Below, piece after piece: positions 13,111-25,075 of a DNA stretch of 64,000 bases. Every line of letters begins with the position of its first letter. The first letter of the stretch is position 1. The notes under the pieces were generated by a model. The model saw only the letters and a list, made by a program, of their open reading frames with translations, made no database searches and was not told the origin of the DNA. Position numbers and translations under genes: made by a program. The stretch is from Allodiplogaster sudhausi. Taxonomy: Eukaryota; Nematoda; Chromadorea; Rhabditida; Diplogasteridae. Location: positions 2,386,001 through 2,450,000 of the forward strand of contig CALZFC010000042.1 of the NCBI GenBank assembly GCA_945643635.1, given 5' to 3'.

Positions 13111-14509
13111 TCACATCTCCAATGACGATATCAGATCACTGCATCTGTGAATATCATAAGATTGCTTCGCCTGCACGCACTTCTTGCTAGTTTACAACAA
13201 TCTCTTGAAGAAGTCGATGCAGAACCATTTTCCATTTTCTTTATTATATTAATTTTCGGTATTTTCCAACAGCGCTCGAATATATTGTCTTCCCAAGTCG
13301 TCTGGAATGCCTTCACTTTCAAAAGAATTCGTACGACTTCGTTTGTTTTCACCCTATTACTACGTCTTTGTCTTGGGCGCCAAGACCGATTGTCAGCCGT
13401 CATTTCAGAGATGGCAATAGGGATGGAGGGATAGGGATGGAGAAAGAAAGAGACAGACAGAGAGGAACATTGATAGAGCATGTTGGAAAAGATTGTAATT
13501 GAATGGAGAGGTACGGTAAGAAAGAGGGGGGAAGGTGAGGATGAATGATAAAGTGAAAGAAGTGGAACAGATAAATGAAATGAACTTTCACCATTCTATC
13601 TTAGGTGATCTTACAAGATGAAAAAGTGACATAGGAGAGAGAAAGAGAAAGAAAGTAGGGATAGATAAGATGTGTAGGAGAGTTCCTGGCTAGCTCTCCA
13701 AGTCGCAGAGCAACTTGAGATGAGTCGGGCTGCCTGGCTCATGAGCAGTAGCCACTCTCTTCTCATTCCTCTTCGTGGACTGTCGCCCACTCAAGCCTTA
13801 GGATTCCTTGTGCTATTAATCTACATCCCGGACTACCACTTAAATCTTTATTCAAGCTTCAAAAAATTTGAATTAAACAGTTTTATTTTTTTAGCCTTGA
13901 GGCTAAGAAGTATGAAGTGACTTGCACCTTTTCATGTTGCAAACAATTCCAGTGCTCTTCTTCGTTCTTTGTTGTCACGAGTTTGTTTTCGAAGGCAGCG
14001 AAACAAGAGAAATGGACCTCTTCAGTGACAAAACGTCAGATTCAGTCATGCAAACATAGTAATGCTTCTTCTCCTTCTTCCGCCTTCCACTATTCCTTTT
14101 CTTGTCCTCCAGAAACAACTTTTGAAGAGCTTTTGCATCACCCTCATTCATCTGTCCAATAGTTGCTTTTCAGGTGATTTGTGTTGATGCTACCTCGATA
14201 TACCTTGCCAGAGAATGTAGACGGGGCCTTTTTCTGTGGATATCTGCACTAGACTGTGTTATTAATCAAGCGTTAACTGGAGGAGGTCAAAGAGAAGTTG
14301 TAATAGAAGTGTACGGAAGAGGATGGTAGAATGGCCCGTTCCAGACAACAAGGGCGGCTCCTTCCTGTACTGGAATGTACAAGTTGATCAACTTTCTCTC
14401 TTTCTCTTCCCCTCTCATTGTCTTTTTACCTTTCTCACTGACCGTTCTCTTTCTTTCCCTTGATCAAATCAATTGATTTGGAATTTCTCGGGAAAAGAGT
14501 TGAAAGAAA

Positions 14510-15378
14510 ATGGTCAAGCGACTTGGCAAGGCCGAGGATTCCAATTCGAGAGCGTCAAAACTTCAGCAACAGGGCCAGAAGTTACTGGAAGATGGGATCG
14601 AGAAGGTTAGACAAATATGTTCTCATTTCGGATTAAGAAAATGAAATCATACAAAAGCAGCCTTATCTCCCTTTCCTTTTCATCGCCATGACGTATGAAT
14701 TCTCAAAATGTAAGCGCTTGAATCTCGCTGCCCTCACTCGTTGTCTCCCAATCTTCGTCCGCAACTTTTACACTTGATTCTTCGATAAGTCGTAGGGCTC
14801 CTTCATAGATTCACAATGCATGCTTCAAGCAGTTGTTTCTAAAGAGTCTTGGAAGAGTCAACACCTCCCCCCTCTGCTTCCCTCTTCTTGAATCATTGGC
14901 TATCTTCCCGATGCAAGGGCCTTACCACTTGTCATCTTTTTTTCTTGTGCATTAAGTTGCTCCTTCTCTGGCATCTCTACCTCTCATTCACTCTCTATCT
15001 CACTCTCACTTTCGAACTCGCTTTCTCCACACACACTTTCTCTCATTCTTAATCTCTCTCTTTATCTCGCTCTCTGTCTCTCTCTCTCTCTCTGAATGTG
15101 CTTCCACGAGGCATGCCTGGCTACATATTCTTCTTTTTGGCACGCGATATTCTCTGTCTCTTTAGCAACTTTCTGATTGAGATTGAGCTGTTCTTTCCCC
15201 ATCTCCCCCAATCTTCCTGAGGGAGATCTTCTGACCACTACTCGTTTTATGAGCGGCAGCTTTAAGTTGCTCGTAGTTCATTGCTAAAGAAAAATACTTC
15301 GTAGAATGGAAGCGACGAGACAGAGAGAGAGAGAGAGAGAGAGAGTGTGGATCTGTGCTGTCTCTCTCTCTCTCTCTC

Positions 15379-15417
<39 letters not shown>

Positions 15418-17424
15418 CTCTCTCCCTGACTCTCTCTATTCTCCCTCCTTATCTACTCATCAAAAGCCGTCTCTTTCTCGTAGGTTCTTTGTTTTTGATC
15501 TTCACGCTTGCATTTCCGCCGGAATGACGTTGAATCGGGGGAATGAGAATGAAGGTGTCCGTCAGATGGCGCTTTCTATCACATTTCGATGAAGGCCTCC
15601 GTGCGCCGCCCTCTCCGCATTCCGTCCCAAGATGTCATGACATTTTCTTTTGATCAGCCGCTCCCAGATTATAATTATGTGCATGAATAATTGCCGTGCT
15701 TGCTATTGGAATTTAAGCAGAATTGTTCATATAATATGCATTCGTTAAATCAGTCTTATCTTTGCCAGGGAATGAAACTGAACATCGTCGACCGAATTCG
15801 GTCGCGTGCGCACATCTCGAACGAACTCTACCGTGCAGTGATCGCCGAGTTGTTCTGCACCGGAATTCTAGTGGTCAACATTTACCCACCTTTTTGTTTA
15901 GTAGTTATTTGGTTTGATTAAATAAACGGAGCGTAACAAATGTTTGTAGTTCCTCGGTTGCTGTGTGAATGCGCAGTACATCATCTCTCGCACGCGACAC
16001 AACGAATGGATCGGCGTGACGGTCGGCTGGGGACTCGCGCTCTTCCTTGCAGTTCTCATGGGACATCGCATCTCGGGTCGGCTATTTACGCTTTCTTTCA
16101 CCATATGTCATTAGGATTATTCTTTTCTAACTAAGCCTATAATTTGTTCAGACATTCCTATTTACCACGTACTTTTAATAGGCGCTCATCTAAACCCGGC
16201 GGTCTCCTTCTTCCAGCTCACGCAGGTTGAATCCGTTCCTTATCTCTCATTGATGTGAGATATTTGAAAGTATGGTTGCAGGGAAAGATCTCTCCGATTC
16301 GTTTCATCCTCTTCGTCGTTGCCCAGAACGTCGGCGCTTTCATTGGTGCACTCTTCACCTTCCTCGTCTACTACGGTATTCGTCTCATTTCAATATTCCT
16401 TTCATCGCAATACCATGGGCATTCATTGTTCTCTTAGATGCGATCAACTCGTTCGACACGGGAACCCGCCAAGTGACTGGCCCGAAGGCGACTGCCTCGA
16501 TCTTCGGCACGTACCCCGCCGCGTATCTCTCCACTCTCGGCGGCATCTTTGACCAGGTCGGAAGTGCCCGAATGTCATTAGGCTGATGTTTCTTTGCTCA
16601 GGTGGTTGGCACTGCTCTTCTCTGCATTGGCGTGGCTGCTGTCACCGACCGCCGTGCCCGTGTGCCTCCCTTCCTCCAGCCAGCTTTCGTCGCACGTTAG
16701 ATATACACATCTTACATGACAACCTTAAATTTTTTAAATCATTCTATGAAGGAGACTTGCAAATATCTTACATAAACCACATATACAATAAGGAGAATTA
16801 GAAAAAAAGTCTTTGCGTGTGCAGTTGTGCTGACGGTGATCGGGATGTCCCTGGGGATGAACGCGGGGTACGCGGTGAACCCGGCGCGTGACTTCGGCCC
16901 CCGCCTTCTCTCCCTCGTCGTCGGCTACGGATGGCGTGTCTTCGAGTTCGTTCCATCTTCTTCCTTCCATTCGTCATCCTCCAATTCTAACTATCATTTT
17001 TCTCCAGCTACCGCGACTACCGCTGGTTCTGGATCCCGATTATTGCTCCCATGATTGGAGCAGTCTTCGGCGCATGGATCTATGAGGTTTGCAACCGCTT
17101 CCAGACTCAAGTTCAATTCTCAATTCAGTTACACAAAACCTGTCACTCCTAGCTAGCAAAAATGTAAAGCCGATCATAGATTTACCTTTTTGTGTCCTCA
17201 GGCCTTCATCGGTTTCCACATCCCGGATGACCCGGAGACAACTCTCGTGCATCGAATCATCGACGACCGCAACATGACTGGAGATCTTCGCGAGGTTCAT
17301 CTCGTGGAGACGCGACCGTCAGAGCCAGTGTTTTCTTCTCATTTTTACAATTTTTTTCAAAATTTATTTTATTATTTTTTTTTATTTTATTAATCTGTAA
17401 AGTGATTTCAATGCTTTACAGTAA
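14510..17424 (+). CDS. aquaglyceroporin (MIP family channel), 11 exons
   Basis: This membrane channel passes water and small solutes such as glycerol. Deduced exons are 14510-14605, 15769-15873, 15950-16076, 16182-16225, 16282-16375, 16438-16556, 16602-16695, 16825-16945, 17008-17086, 17202-17327 and 17422-17424 (the stop). All junctions keep frame. The half-helices appear as GAHLNPAVSFFQ (exon 4) and YAVNPARDFGPRL (exon 8). The Asp after NPAR and the TASIFGTYP motif (exon 6) are marks of the glycerol-conducting subfamily. TM1 is AVIAELFCTGILV. The first exon is a hydrophilic N-terminus starting MVKRLGKAED and joins in phase across a 1.16-kb intron holding GA/CT repeats; it is less certain than the rest. 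The tail ends VETRPSEP if the last intron is spliced; otherwise the frame stops at 17393. The foldback element begins 298 bp after the stop. Confidence 0.92.
15320..15428. repeat. (GA)n followed by (CT)n, potential hairpin
   Basis: A 24-bp GA tract (15321-15344) is followed 16 bp later by about 65 bp of CT. The two can fold back in the RNA. The pair lies in intron 1 of the aquaglyceroporin gene. Confidence 0.85.
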
Positions 17425-17721
17425 ATCAAAGGCTGAAATACGCGTTTCAAGGTTCACGGAACATCAACAATATCATCCCAGCGAGCTGCGACAGTAGAAT
17501 CATCGATCGAAGGATATTTCAAGATTTCTTCTTTTCTCAAGGATTGTATCTTATATCTTGTATTATTTTTTATACCAAAAACTTGCCCTCTGTAACCTCG
17601 ATTTAGAAATTATAGTAGAAAAGACCTGCACAAATTACAAACGTTTATGTTAGAAATGCCTTTGTGCATCTGTCGAATCTCACAATCCATCTTGCCATTC
17701 TCTTTCTTTGTATAATTCATA

Positions 17722-19207
17722 CAGTACCGTCCAACATTGTTGGGTCCGAAATTAATCCGATTAATTAAATTAATTTAAATAATTCAAACTGGAATTGCGA
17801 AGTGCTGAGGACATGCCGTGCGATTTCGTCGGAGGGTTTTATGTCTTTTTTCATTGCGCGTCACCCTAGAAAAACCGTTTTTCAAAATATGCCGAAATGA
17901 CAAATATCTGACAAATTTTCAACGGTACGCTGTTTAGCGGAATTGTTTACGGGGTGTTCGGCTGAGAAAGCAGCTGGCTGAATCCAGCAGCCAAACTACA
18001 AACAACAAATTAGAGTGAAATTTTCTAAGCGCTTCTTATTTTGTTTGAGTTTCTACCTTTGTTTTGCTTGAGTTAGTTATCATATTTGGGTATAAACGAT
18101 AAGGAAAATGGAAAATAAGATTTTCTTTAGCGAGCAAAAAATTTGCCCCCGCAGAGCATCGAACACCGGACCTTGAGTTTCCCAGCCAAACGCTCTCGCA
18201 ATACACCACACGCAACTTGGAAGAAATGGAATCTAAATTTACTAGCACATTGTCCACAGCCTCACCAACGAAGCGTGGAGGATGACGATTCAAGGGGCTT
18301 GTCTGGTTAGTTTTTGCAAAGCGTAGACCTCCCAACGCACTGCAACGGTTTTCATTGAAACAAGTTGACAATCTCTGCCATCGACCTCTCTCTCTTCACT
18401 GTCTCTCTCATTCTCTCTCTCTCCCTCTCTTTACTGTCTCTCTCATTCTTTCCCTCTCTCTCCCTCTCTTTAATGTCTCTCTCCTTCTCTCCCTCTCTTT
18501 ACTGTCTCTGTCTTTCTCTCTCGTTCACACATACTCTCACTCTCCCTTTCTCTCTCTCTCTCTCTCTCCCTCTCTCTCTCGTTCAATATATCTCTCTCAG
18601 TCTTGTTTTATCTCTCTCCTTCTTCCCCTCTATCTCCTCTTATTTCGATCTTCTTCATTCCAAGAGACAACTGTTTCGGGTCCGGATAGAAAAGGTACAT
18701 TCTTCATTTTAAGTTGGCTGTGGTGTATTGCGACAGCGTTTGGCTGGGAAACTCAATGTCCGGTGTTCGATGCTCTGCAGGGGCGAATTTTTTGCTCCCT
18801 AAAGAAAATCTTATTTTCCATTTTTCTTATCGTTTATACCCAAATATAATAACTAACTCAAGCAAAACAAAGGTAGAAACTCAAACAAAATAAGAAGCGC
18901 TTAGAAAATTTCACTCTAATTTGTTGTTTGTAGTTTGGCTGCTGGATTCAGCCAGCTGCTTTCTCAGCCGAACACCCCTTAAAAACTTCCGCTAAACAGC
19001 GTAGCGTTGAAAAATTGTCAGATATTTGTCATTTCGGCATATTTTGAAAAACGGTTTTTCTAGGGTGACGCGCAATGAAAAAAGACATAAAACCCTCCGA
19101 CGAAATCGCACGGCATGTCCTCAGCACTTCGCAATTCCAGTTTGAATTATTTAAATTAATTTAATTAATCGGATTAATTTCGGACCCAACAATGTTGGAC
19201 GGTACTG
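17722..19207. mobile_element. foldback/MITE-like element with ~490-bp terminal inverted repeats, TA target duplication
   Basis: The left arm (17722 to about 18215) reappears as its near-perfect reverse complement at about 18717-19207. Termini read CAGTACCGTCCAACATTG and the reverse complement, flanked on both sides by TA (17720-17721 and 19208-19209), the target duplication of Tc1/mariner-type transposons. The ~500-bp centre is CT-rich (18385-18620) and encodes no transposase, so the copy is non-autonomous. The outer arm contains an AT-rich palindromic block (ATTAATCCGATTAATTAAAT). The inner ends of both arms carry a sequence resembling a tRNA T-arm (GGTGTTCGATGCTC). Arms differ by only a few bases over several hundred, suggesting recent insertion or ongoing arm conversion. 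Confidence 0.9.
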
Positions 19208-19737
19208 TATGTTCTCCTTACTTTAGAGACAAATCTTTTGCTCGTCTCGATGCGACTTTTATAAAAGTTCTTATCTCCGATATCTAATGAAGAAAAATTA
19301 ATGATTTATGATTAAAGCATTCTTTAATAAAATATCCATTGTAAATTGGAGTCACGATGCAACACCTCATAAAAAAAATTCTGTTCACTAAGCTTTGATT
19401 GAATTGCCCCTCCAACAGGCTCTGGAATGAAAGGGAAAACGAGGGCGATGGGAGTATGGCTAAAGGGAGAGGAGAAGAAGAGGATTTGGAGTGGACAAGG
19501 ATGGGAGTGAAAGCGGGATAGAATGGCCAGTGTACTGGAAGGGGCAAGACAGGTTCTCCTCTGCTGGTCTCGGCCGGGCCTGGCCACTCCGACCCCGATC
19601 CTCTCCCTGGACAGCACAGACTTTTACCTGCTGTTCCTTTTCTATTATTTTCGAACTCTCTTTGACACGTTTTCTTCCAAATGTGCATACATCTGTCTTG
19701 TACTTACAATTAAAATTATTAATCTATAAATTAAGAA

Positions 19738-20129
19738 ATGAGACTGGCAGCAACCTTTCAATTCGTTCTACTCATTCTGTCTGCTCTGTTCTTCTCACAA
19801 TCAGTCAACGGAGAACTTGCTGTCGAAGGCGATGATGCACGTTTATTATTTACGTTACTTCATTACATTTTCCGATTTGATACATCCTTTATCCAGAATC
19901 CTATTCTGTCTCTCTCTATCTGTCTGTCTCTCTCTCTCTCGCTCTCTCTATCTCACTCTTTTGCTTTCACCTCTCTTATTTTCACTAGCATCACACTCAA
20001 CTGGTCTTTCTTCAGCTGGTACTCAAGTTGGGCGGCAAATCAGCTGACGAATACATCAAAGTTCGGCGAGTGAGGGACGTCGACCACGATTCTGCCATTT
20101 CCAAGATGCAATACGGCAACAGAGACTGA
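19738..20129 (+). CDS. small secreted peptide, two exons
   Basis: Exon 1 starts at ATG 19738 and encodes a clear signal peptide, MRLAATFQFVLLILSALFFS, with likely cleavage after VNG. Exon 2 (20016-20129) follows a CTTCAG acceptor and encodes LVLKLGGKSADEYIKVRRVR, continuing to QYGNRD and the stop. A phase-0 donor at 19821 (after ELA) or 19803 joins the two, giving about 59-65 residues. The exon 2 peptide has no Cys, carries an RR pair and would be a short soluble peptide; a signalling role is possible but not shown. The alternative donor at 19840 would bring an early stop. No family recognised. Confidence 0.5.
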
Positions 20130-20491
20130 TAATAAGAGAGAGGAATGTCCATTGACCTTGTTTTCCTTATGTTGAACATTCAAAGTTCATTTTACAATTC
20201 TGATAAAATGATTTAATCGCTTTCATTACATTTAATCAGAAGCATTTTAGTAGACTAGACGCTATTAAAACCCTTTTGTTATGTGCTCTCAACCTCCAAT
20301 GTGAAGACTACTTTATTAAGATCATATGAACTGGATAAGAGACCTCTGCGACTTAAAAAAAACAATACTAAAAGCTCGCAAAGGGTGTAACCGTAAAAGA
20401 CCCAAAGACCTATGCAACCAAACAAGGGAAAAGATACACGAAGGCTAGAACGACTTGTCCTTAGTTAACAAAACAACCTAAGTTGATACCA

Positions 20492-20511
20492 ATTCGGGGG
20501 GGGGGGGGGGG
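20492..20511. repeat. poly-G run
   Basis: An uninterrupted run of about 18-20 G on the plus strand, immediately downstream of the minus-strand cysteine-rich gene's stop codon. Such runs are G-quadruplex prone and are also a frequent site of assembly error. Confidence 0.9.
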
Positions 20512-20516
20512 TTGCT

Positions 20517-21941
20517 AGGGAGGAGGGGGATTAGCGCAGGCCACGCCCTCCAGGAGATGGCGGACCCCATCTGAGGTTGTCACGAGCCAAGCACCCATTA
20601 TGCACTGCACTGTCTCTGCCGCTGGCTCTCCGAGTCGAATGATGATCTGGGAAGAGAGAAAGAGAGACAAAGAGAGATGGAGAAAGAGAGACACAGACAA
20701 AGAGAGAGATGGAGAAAGAGAATGAGAGATAGTTCGAGAGTGAAAAATAGGAGAGAGAAAGATGGACAGAAAGAACGAAACCAATTAAAAAAGAAAGAGT
20801 AATAAATATAGAAAGACGGCGAACATTAGTGTCATTGCCTTGCAGGAATATCTGCGGCGAAGTGGGGCAAGAGATCTGCAGCTGCAGGCAGGGCGAGCCG
20901 CGAAGCTCGTCTATCTGTGCAGGCATTCAACAGTTCACTTTAAAAAAAAGATTTAGTAAATTGACAGATTAATTTGTTTACTTCAGTGTTGATGGCTTCG
21001 ACTGGTGTGCACATATTTGGATTGTTGGGAGGGATGAGAGAGCACTCGGCCACCGGAGAAGCACCCGTGTTGATGGCTGTCGTGCTGCAGCTGCTGCATG
21101 CTAAAGTACTATTCTTTGTCTCTCTCCCCCTCTCTCTCCATCTCCCTTTCTCTCTTTCTCTCTCCCTCTCTCTCTCTCTTGTAAGATCCTTCTTCACAAT
21201 CCAAATGAAGATGTCTGAGTTACTAGGATTGAAGCAAGAAAGCCTTCGAATAGTGATGTCGCCCGTGTCGGTGCGAAGAATCCAGTCCCGGCCATTGCTG
21301 CCATCACAGAAAATAGACCAACGGGAATTCTGGCAATGGAGAGGAGAGATCAAACTTTAGAGAGAGAAACTTCGCCGAAGTTAACATCTCTATTATATGT
21401 ACATGGACTGATAATGAAGGACTTGCCGTGTAAGTTGTGAAAGGAACGAGAATCGTCTGGCCAGTTGAACCCTGCGCCGCCAAGTAAGAGCCAGGCGGGC
21501 ACATCATTTGGGCCTTGAGATTATTATTCTTGTCCATTTATCAACAAACCATTCATACGATTTACAATATAAGAATAGTATTTCTAGCCTGAAGGCAAGT
21601 TGTGCCTGTCGGATAGCTGACAGCTTCTCTGACTGGAATGGGAATGCAGTCCATGTTGCCGATTGGGCAGTAAGTCTCGTCATAGAAGGCGTCGAGGGGG
21701 CACTGGCGACACACTGAAATGCGAGAACATTACTGGACACTATTCCAAGAATGGAGGAAGGAGTCAGAGTTGCAAACGTGCATGCAAGAAGAGTAGTCGT
21801 AGTGGTTGTGGATGTTGTTGAAGTTGAAGACGTTGTCCGCGGGGTGGGCGTGGTTATCGGACTCGTTGGGCCACACGAGAAGACAACAGCGAATGAGAAC
21901 AAGGCAAATGAGCAGAGACGTCTCACTGTGTCCACTGGCAT
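20517..21941 (-). CDS. secreted Cys-rich protein with Thr-rich N-terminal stretch (partial model)
   Basis: The likely first exon starts at ATG 21941: MPVDTVRRLCSFALFSFAVV is a signal peptide, followed by a Thr-rich, mucin-like segment (TTPTPRTTSSTSTTSTTTTT). Further exons on the same strand encode CPLDAFYDETYCPIGNMDC (about 21640-21715), an exon with QMMCPPGSYLAAQGST (about 21435-21537), one with LACSSCSTTAINTG (about 20985-21110), and a last exon ending VACANPPPP and the stop at 20517. The signal peptide, Thr-rich linker and repeated Cys pairs recall nematode secreted C6-type proteins, but I could not confirm that domain. The exon 1 to 2 junction does not close in frame with a canonical donor, so the model is incomplete. 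Confidence 0.5.
20645..20735. repeat. (GA)n simple repeat in intron
   Basis: GA with AAAG and ATGG interruptions in the last intron of the Cys-rich minus-strand gene; the transcript strand is CT. Confidence 0.8.
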
Positions 21942-21971
21942 CCTGAAATACAACGACAGAGCGACTGAGAC

Positions 21972-21972
<1 letters not shown>

Positions 21973-22017
<45 letters not shown>
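21973..22017. repeat. (GA)n simple repeat
   Basis: A pure GA tract of about 44 bp just upstream (minus strand) of the predicted start of the Cys-rich secreted protein. Confidence 0.9.
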
Positions 22018-22079
22018 ATGGCGGAGTAAGAGAGGCGAGACAGGAAGACAAATGTACATACCTATCACTAATTGTAAGG

Positions 22080-23600
22080 TAAGCGAGTGAAGAATAAGAA
22101 TATTTTAATATAATCTCAGCTCTGATCTCGGGATGAAACTCTGGAATGATCCGACCTCCTGCCAGCTGATAGCACGTATTGTTTCGCGTTCTCTTTTATA
22201 GCCCGAAGCTCTGGCAGCCTTGGCAGATTGAATGCTCGACCTTCCTGCTCCTTCATGAGCTTTAACTGTTTCTAGCTAGAAAAAGTAAGAGTAAGATGTC
22301 TGCTCAGCTGATTGTGAGGTCGCCAACAACATTACGCAAGACTCATCAAGGAGTTACGGCGTGCTCTTCATCTCTGCCACCCTCTCACCACACCGTCACT
22401 CCTCTGCTCTCTCTCTCTCTCTCTAATTCCCCTGCCCTCTCTCACCATTCCCTTCATTCCTCTGCACTCTATCATCTCTAGTACTCATTCCCGTCTCAGA
22501 AGTGAGAGCAAAAGTGTGTCTTTTTAATGAGAATCACCCCCTTCATTTCACCTCTCGCTTTCACTTTATGGCAATGCTTTAAAAAAAGACTACTTGTAAG
22601 TGCTCCCATTAATTATTTGTTATGACTATTTTCTGTGTACTTCCGCTCTTTTAGAGGTTAATGTACTGCGGTAAGAGACCCCTTCACGGAATCCCCGCCT
22701 AAGGCGAAGAATTTTTTAAAGATTCCACGAACTTGCATCACCTCACTATGCACATTCCTACTTAATTTACTGAGTTTGACAGTACATGTGATGGCTTTAT
22801 ACGAAATGTAAATGGCCTAAATGCTCTAGGAGTCGGCAGCTGAGATGGACATTGCTCGCTGTCGCTCGAGGTTTCCGTACAACTTCACTTGCTTCATTAT
22901 CTTGGCCGGCGGTTCGTGCAGCGATGAGAAACTCCCTTGAATATTTAAATACCTTTATTTGCCTTATGAGAAAGATGAAGTGATATTTAAAAAAAATCTA
23001 ACGTCTCGGCCTGGATGGTCGGTCTACTGTTAGAAGTGGAAAGGGATATGGGAAACGAGCGAGGTACTCGGCTTTCTCATTCTCCTCAAATATCATTTTA
23101 ATATTCTACCATTTTTCTCTATACCCTAAAGTTGCTAAATAAATAGCATTTTGGGTCTGAAATAAGCTACGAGAGTGCGAGCTGACCTCGATTTCTTTGT
23201 TTCTCGATCTTACATTGTTGAGAGAACTCAGGGTGCGTCTCACGATGTTACGCCTTGTGCTGAAGGTCAAAGACTCAATTAAGGTAACTTTATCCTTGAA
23301 AATTCAGAACATGAAACAATTCTTTCAAAAAATCTTACCTACTTTATTACCAATAAATAAAGACAAAGAAGTTGTACTCCAACCTGACAATCAGCAACCT
23401 CATGTGGATTGTCTCTCCCGGAACATCAAAAATTTCGTTTCATTATTTTTTTTACATTTGTAAATTTTTATTCCGACAAACAGAGATAAATTCCTTGTTT
23501 TTTTTAAACTTTGTGCTTCACTGACAATTCTCCCATCGTTCCGTGATAGCGAGTGCTGCGGAATGCAGGCTGTAGAGAGAGAAGATCTCTTCCCATCCAT
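22080..23600. other. stretch without a convincing gene
   Basis: Frames are short and show no family pattern. A plus-strand frame at 23197-23463 is open for 88 codons but has no recognisable motif, and its splice context is unclear. A short CT tract lies at 22401-22425. Confidence 0.4.
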
Positions 23601-23639
23601 CTCCTTCTCCTTTCTTCATTGGCTCCACTCAAAAAGGTT

Positions 23640-24230
23640 TAAGAATTTAGAAGAACATGATGCTATAACTTCTGTTCTGCTGGAAAATTGACCAGACTTA
23701 CCGTGCCAGAAGAACTTGAAGCAATTGTGGCCAACAATTTCAGAACCGGCGAAGAATTGGAGCTGCTGATAGAGCAAGACCGACCATTTTCTCTCCCATC
23801 TAAACACAACTTTTACACTAAAACTACAAGAGCTTTTATATGCCTATACTTTTTAAGGCTGTTCAATTACATTGTGACTGGCCTATTTATGATCGACATT
23901 GAGAATTCTATGACTCACGCTCAGACACATAGGAATTTTTCGAGCGTTCAATGATAAGACGTTTCTGATAGAGAGAGAGAGAGAGGGAGAGGGAGAGAGA
24001 GAGAAAGAGAGCAAGATTCAAACGATGCAACTCTGACCGAAAAGACTCCCATTTGTAGTGAATCTTGAAAGAAATCGAAGCGTCTGCATCGTCGACCCTT
24101 TCGATATCCATCCGACTGGCGATTGCAACTGAAGCTTCTTGAATATCTCGAGGCAAGCAAGGAGATTTATATTGAGCAAAGTAGTCCAATTGAAGCATAT
24201 GTAAGCCCATTTAGAAGCATTGGAATGCAG
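23640..24230 (-). CDS. fragments of an unrecognised minus-strand gene
   Basis: Two exons look coding. One (about 24030-24165) reads EASVAIASRMDIERVDDADA and then SISFKIHYKWESFRSEL, with strong purine-first codon bias. A second (about 23700-23800) reads FAGSEIVGHNCFKFFWHG and ends on a strong donor (GGTAAGT, reverse strand). A GA tract (23970-24012) lies in the intron between. The segments resemble, in order, two exons of the gene at 36557-39000: a block with AIDVMDAPGF and LSFKKKEIEY, then LAGSNKLNLFWHG. Start and stop were not located. On the plus strand the second exon also reads VPEELEAIVANNFRTG, so its strand is not fully certain. Confidence 0.35.
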
Positions 24231-24299
24231 AAATACTGACTTGGCTACTAAAAGAAGGCAGGAAGCGCACTCCGACTGTGACTGCTTCTTTTCGTCATC

Positions 24300-25033
24300 A
24301 CACTACCAGCAAATTCCGTTCATTTTATCGAATTGCTGATTCACCGCAAAGGAAAACTTAGCAACGAAAACTCATCTTTACTCTACTATTTTTACATGAC
24401 TTTTTTTCAATTTTGACAAATGTTTAGTTTGAGTTGTTGTTAATGGGTTGTATAAAATAATTATCTCCCAATATCTCTTTTATGACTTGAGTTGCTTGGT
24501 GAGATCTTCAAGAAATGAAAATATACAATTTAATATTTACTGTCTTCTGTTCGCTGAGAGATGGTATTCTTCGACAATTGAACTTTAATCATAAGTGAGT
24601 ACTTTACACAGCACTTTGCCCCATTCAGTTTTAGGCCAAAGAGCCCCTCCCTCCCCTGTTGCACTGCTGTGACTCGCCTGCTCTCCCTCGCGAGAGAGAC
24701 AGGTGAGAGAAGACGGGGAGAGACGCTTTCTCATGCGCCATTTCAATGCAGAATAAACACAAGTTTTGCACCTCTCAGTGCACATACTTTATCAATTAAA
24801 AATACAAAAAAAGGGGGTGATGTCGGTGAGCCCGGCCACCTACTGCACGTGCTGTACACGTGCATGGTCCGGGCTCGATGACTGTGTAAGAACTCTTTAC
24901 CATAGGGGACAAAAATGCATCAAAAATACACACACACACACAAATCGAAGAGGGAAGCCATGCGCTGTCAAGCCGATCCAATCCTCCTCCATCCAGATTC
25001 CATCCACTGGCTCCAGGGGAAAGGGAGAGAGTA

Positions 25034-25075
<42 letters not shown>

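Larger units (their letters stand above)
9000..14500. other. gene-poor region rich in GA/CT repeats
   Basis: No exon chain or recognisable protein was found on either strand. Frames here are short or are built from simple repeats. A frame pair near 13140-13480 is moderately long but shows no family motif on either strand. Purine- or pyrimidine-rich tracts lie at 10468-10536, 11185-11285, 11490-11650, 12678-12850 and 13008-13110. The region may hold 5' untranslated exons or regulatory DNA for the aquaporin gene, but nothing in it shows this directly. Confidence 0.45.

Noticed and set aside
13131..13481. Overlapping frames of 95-116 codons on both strands
   Set aside because: Neither shows a recognisable motif, a splice partner or clear codon bias, so no gene is claimed.
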